Of a DNA stretch of 64,000 bases, positions 63,101-64,000 are shown piece after piece (positions within the stretch are counted from its first letter, which is position 1; each line of letters starts with the position of its first letter). The position numbers and the translations under genes were made by a program. The stretch is from positions 17,516 to 81,515 of the forward strand of contig NZ_LQQO01000016.1 in the NCBI RefSeq assembly GCF_001619955.1, written 5' to 3'. Under the pieces are notes generated by a model. It was not told the DNA's origin and searched no databases. It worked only from the letters and a program-made list of their open reading frames with translations. The stretch is from Sphingomonas hankookensis. Its GTDB lineage: Bacteria > Pseudomonadota > Alphaproteobacteria > Sphingomonadales > Sphingomonadaceae.

Positions 63101-63336
63101 GCCACCCCGGCCCGCGCCACCTTCTGCCCGACCGACGCGATCGCCTCGCTGGCCTTGACCATCGCGACGTTGATTCGATCGGCGGCGCGCTCAACCGCAT
63201 TCCCCATATTGTCGGTCGACCGTTCCAGATCCTGTTCGGTCTTTTTGGCACGCGCGCTGGCCGCCTTCATGCCGCTCTCGAACGCGGCATCCCGCACGCT
63301 CATCGTCGTGACCAGCGAAGCCAGTAGCTGCTGCAT
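60124..63336 (-). CDS. Tail tape measure protein, TP901 type
   Basis: The 1070-residue protein sets phage tail length. The amino end is coiled (KAASARAKKTEQDLERSTDN), followed by the TP901 core (AAGAIEMLAKNGMSAAAILN and SFKTFLMSLNPVSKEAAGVM). Membrane-like stretches follow near residues 405-510, then long Ala/Lys-rich coiled coils and a carboxyl end with Gly-rich GGGFLKGIFGGGGGSADLF. Its size predicts a tail of normal siphovirus length. Confidence 0.92.
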   Translation of the reverse strand: MQQLLASLVTTMSVRDAAFESGMKAASARAKKTEQDLERSTDNMGNAVERAADRINVAMVKASEAIASVGQKVARAGVALTAGITVPMALVGKKTKDTAADFESAMNAVQSAMLDASPEQLEKLADAAMKLGPAMGRSSIEAAGAIEMLAKNGMSAAAILNGGLSAALRLAVVGQTDLSGASDLTTDIMAQFGKTSSDLPGIVDKVSGALDASKMGFDDYRLAIGQAGGVAGGLGVSFDDLNVALASTASTFASGSDAGTSFKTFLMSLNPVSKEAAGVMKQLGIEFFDAAGKAKPLGEVAEILRQKLGNLSDKSRREALTTMFGSDGMRTAIALMNQGAAGIERYRVAIGKVTADQKISVLMEGDAAASDRMAAAAENLSIKLGQVLLPIFTAVKNAVADFLLWMADLPPAFHYAMAAVSAMTAMIGPLMVAVITLGKVALPLLLARFAVVPVVIGLIINPLTVLIGLIGRLAIQMGATAAIAVFAARMASAATGIGLVITILLVLVPLLNKKAAASKAASAASAAAAAADAQAAAMADKLAVAQGKARIEAIAKAKADRAKAHAAMMAAQADMQAARAAYARAKADGEAALLRNANNTRGAGGGTDPSVIANNAALARIQQAQAEFDTTLKTFSTTIGTKRNLDAMIANAEAFPTDIQNPTFGGEDAGKGKGKGSGPKGKTAEDRARDQAQYEDELGRLRVEALEARAELNGSIEARYDATMAAIAEDEARFGRSLALDDSLDDTKRKALMDAQKKVLAERALIAEQERSFALAKDSYDLEIARNDAMQEEVRAQIDAADSVAARRAGALRLLDLQRRNEEAVLDQIIATKKSTDIEYANAMIRKDQLDGIYADRRAAVERDNEGPMAAYRRELNRSTAAVRESIEAIEASGFERLNDWMADAIMGADNLAKAFGTMARSIVADLVRIVIQQQLIRPLADALGGGFLKGIFGGGGGSADLFGQGNGLHSFTPDLSGLSYAGGKASGGRVGPGNWYMVGEHGPEPFVPDTAGTIHPASSLRSGRGGTATIRIVEDEGFASRVVGISGEVSVQTARAGSRRAVMRQRQKI

Positions 63337-63415
63337 CCGATGCCCTTCCGTTCAAATGAAAAGGGCGCCGCAATCGCGACGCCCTGATGGGTTGAGGTAG
63401 AGATAGTTTCGTCGG

Positions 63416-63910
63416 TCAGCGCAGGGCCTGCGCCCATGCCCAGATGATGGCGACCCACAGCGCCGCGCCGGTCAGCACCAGCGCCGATCGCATCGCCCAC
63501 GCCGCATGCCGGATCGCTTCGGCATTCTGGTACAACCCGCTGTCATAGTGCGCGACCATCTCCGCTTTCGACCGGCGCAGAGTCTTCTCCGGGTCGGTCA
63601 GGTCCGCCTCCCAGTTCACTGGCGCGGTCCCGACAAAGAACCACCGCGTCGGCCGCGCGCTCCAGAGCGAGCATACCGCCGCCAGTCCCAGCAGCGTCGC
63701 CATCAGCACCAGCGGCAACGCCGGCCGCGACGTGCCTGCCGCGACCGCGATGATCGCTGCCACGCCCGCCACCAGCAGCCCGGAAAAGGTCAGCGCCCGC
63801 TGATCCGCCGCGATCGCCGTCTGCAACTGCGACGCCAACAGCGACTCGGCGTGCCGGCTGATTTCGGATAGCGTCGCATCGTCAGCCGATTCGTAAAGGT
63901 CGATGTTCAT
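63416..63910 (-). CDS. Small membrane protein within the phage tail operon
   Basis: The ATG at 63910 gives 164 residues beginning MNIDLYESADDATLSEISRH. Two adjacent helices (FSGLLVAGVAAIIAVAAG, LPLVLMATLLGLAAVCSLW) and a carboxyl-terminal one (ALVLTGAALWVAIIWAWAQA) give a three-helix membrane protein with cytoplasmic parts rich in charged residues. It sits where tail assembly chaperones normally lie, 79 nt before the tape measure gene. No family is recognised. It could be a moron with a superinfection-exclusion role. Confidence 0.7.
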   Translation of the reverse strand: MNIDLYESADDATLSEISRHAESLLASQLQTAIAADQRALTFSGLLVAGVAAIIAVAAGTSRPALPLVLMATLLGLAAVCSLWSARPTRWFFVGTAPVNWEADLTDPEKTLRRSKAEMVAHYDSGLYQNAEAIRHAAWAMRSALVLTGAALWVAIIWAWAQALR

Positions 63911-63937
63911 GATCCCATCCCTTGCCATGCACCCCGG

Positions 63938-64000
63938 TTACGGCCCCGGCACCCGGGGATTGCCCGGCACCCACGTGCCGCCACCGCCGCCACCCCCTCC
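63938..64000 (-). CDS. Carboxyl-terminal end of a glycine-rich phage protein (partial)
   Basis: Twenty codons end at the TAA at 63938: eight glycines, then TWVPGNPRVPGP. The rest lies right of the window. Glycine-rich ends like this are common in phage structural or neck proteins. It is supported only by the open frame and its place in the late operon. Confidence 0.5.
   Translation of the reverse strand, partial: GGGGGGGGTWVPGNPRVPGP

Larger units (their letters stand above)
48045..64000. mobile_element. Prophage, distal tail-lysis end (runs past the right edge)
   Basis: From about 48.05 kb rightward the content is that of a siphovirus late region read leftward: glycine-rich protein end, tape measure, three tail-tip proteins, J-like protein, fibre, two holin-like membrane proteins, amidase, Rz/Rz1 and a glycosidase spike. 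The left limit is set by the broken tRNA-Val. Integrase, repressor, capsid and terminase genes are absent and must lie beyond 64000 if the element is complete. The exact left end is not proven. Confidence 0.85.

Overview
The window is GC-rich alphaproteobacterial chromosome, most likely from Sphingomonas or a close sphingomonad. This rests on a type II homoserine kinase next to rnhA, split glycyl-tRNA synthetase and split glycine decarboxylase genes, a Cpa/Tad pilus cluster, a three-subunit bc1 complex, and many paired palindromic intergenic repeats. The genus is inferred from gene content and protein style, not from a search.

Region 1 (1-4.0 kb, minus strand) is the glycine cleavage operon gcvT-gcvH-gcvPA-gcvPB behind a tandem glycine riboswitch; gcvPB runs off the left edge. 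Region 2 (4.2-8.0 kb) holds a lipoprotein gene divergent from a tightly overlapping ispH-thrB-rnhA-methyltransferase-like operon. Region 3 (8.5-12.4 kb, minus) holds a semialdehyde dehydrogenase with its own terminator and a LacI-type operator, then a FAD oxidase and a lysophospholipase-like hydrolase. Region 4 (12.5-20.3 kb, plus) is a Flp/Tad pilus cluster, cpaA-B-C-D-E-tadB-tadC, with no cpaF ATPase and no pilin gene.

Region 5 (20.3-27.8 kb) has an HxlR regulator divergent from an NAD(P)-binding reductase, then ppdK, glyS and glyQ on the minus strand. glyS carries an in-frame palindromic repeat element and a separate AT-richer segment. Region 6 (27.85-29.7 kb) is a small module: four 16-bp operator dyads at 21-bp phasing around a promoter, a short membrane peptide, a small HTH repressor, a membrane protein and a TraB/GumN protein. 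Region 7 (29.9-46.8 kb) is mostly core: rplY, pth, an AraC regulator, esterase, ychF, NPP phosphodiesterase, MaoC, apt, the cytochrome bc1 genes, a periplasmic cyclophilin, queA, a dicarboxylate symporter and a FAD/NAD(P) protein. It is punctuated by repeats.

Region 8 (46.9-48.05 kb) is an accessory junction. It has an intact tRNA-Gly(CCC), an AT-richer two-gene pair coding a membrane protein and a small soluble protein, and the first 38 nt of a tRNA-Val(TAC) broken at the anticodon loop. Region 9 (about 48.05 kb to the right edge) is the distal late region of a siphovirus-like prophage read leftwards: tape measure, tail tip proteins, a J-like fibre protein, a receptor-binding fibre, holin-like genes, amidase, Rz/Rz1 spanins and a GH26-like glycosidase spike. 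Capsid, terminase, repressor and integrase are not in the window and should lie to the right.

The best candidates for something undescribed are the phased operator module at 27.9 kb, the two-gene pair at 47 kb beside the broken tRNA, and the structured repeat inside glyS.
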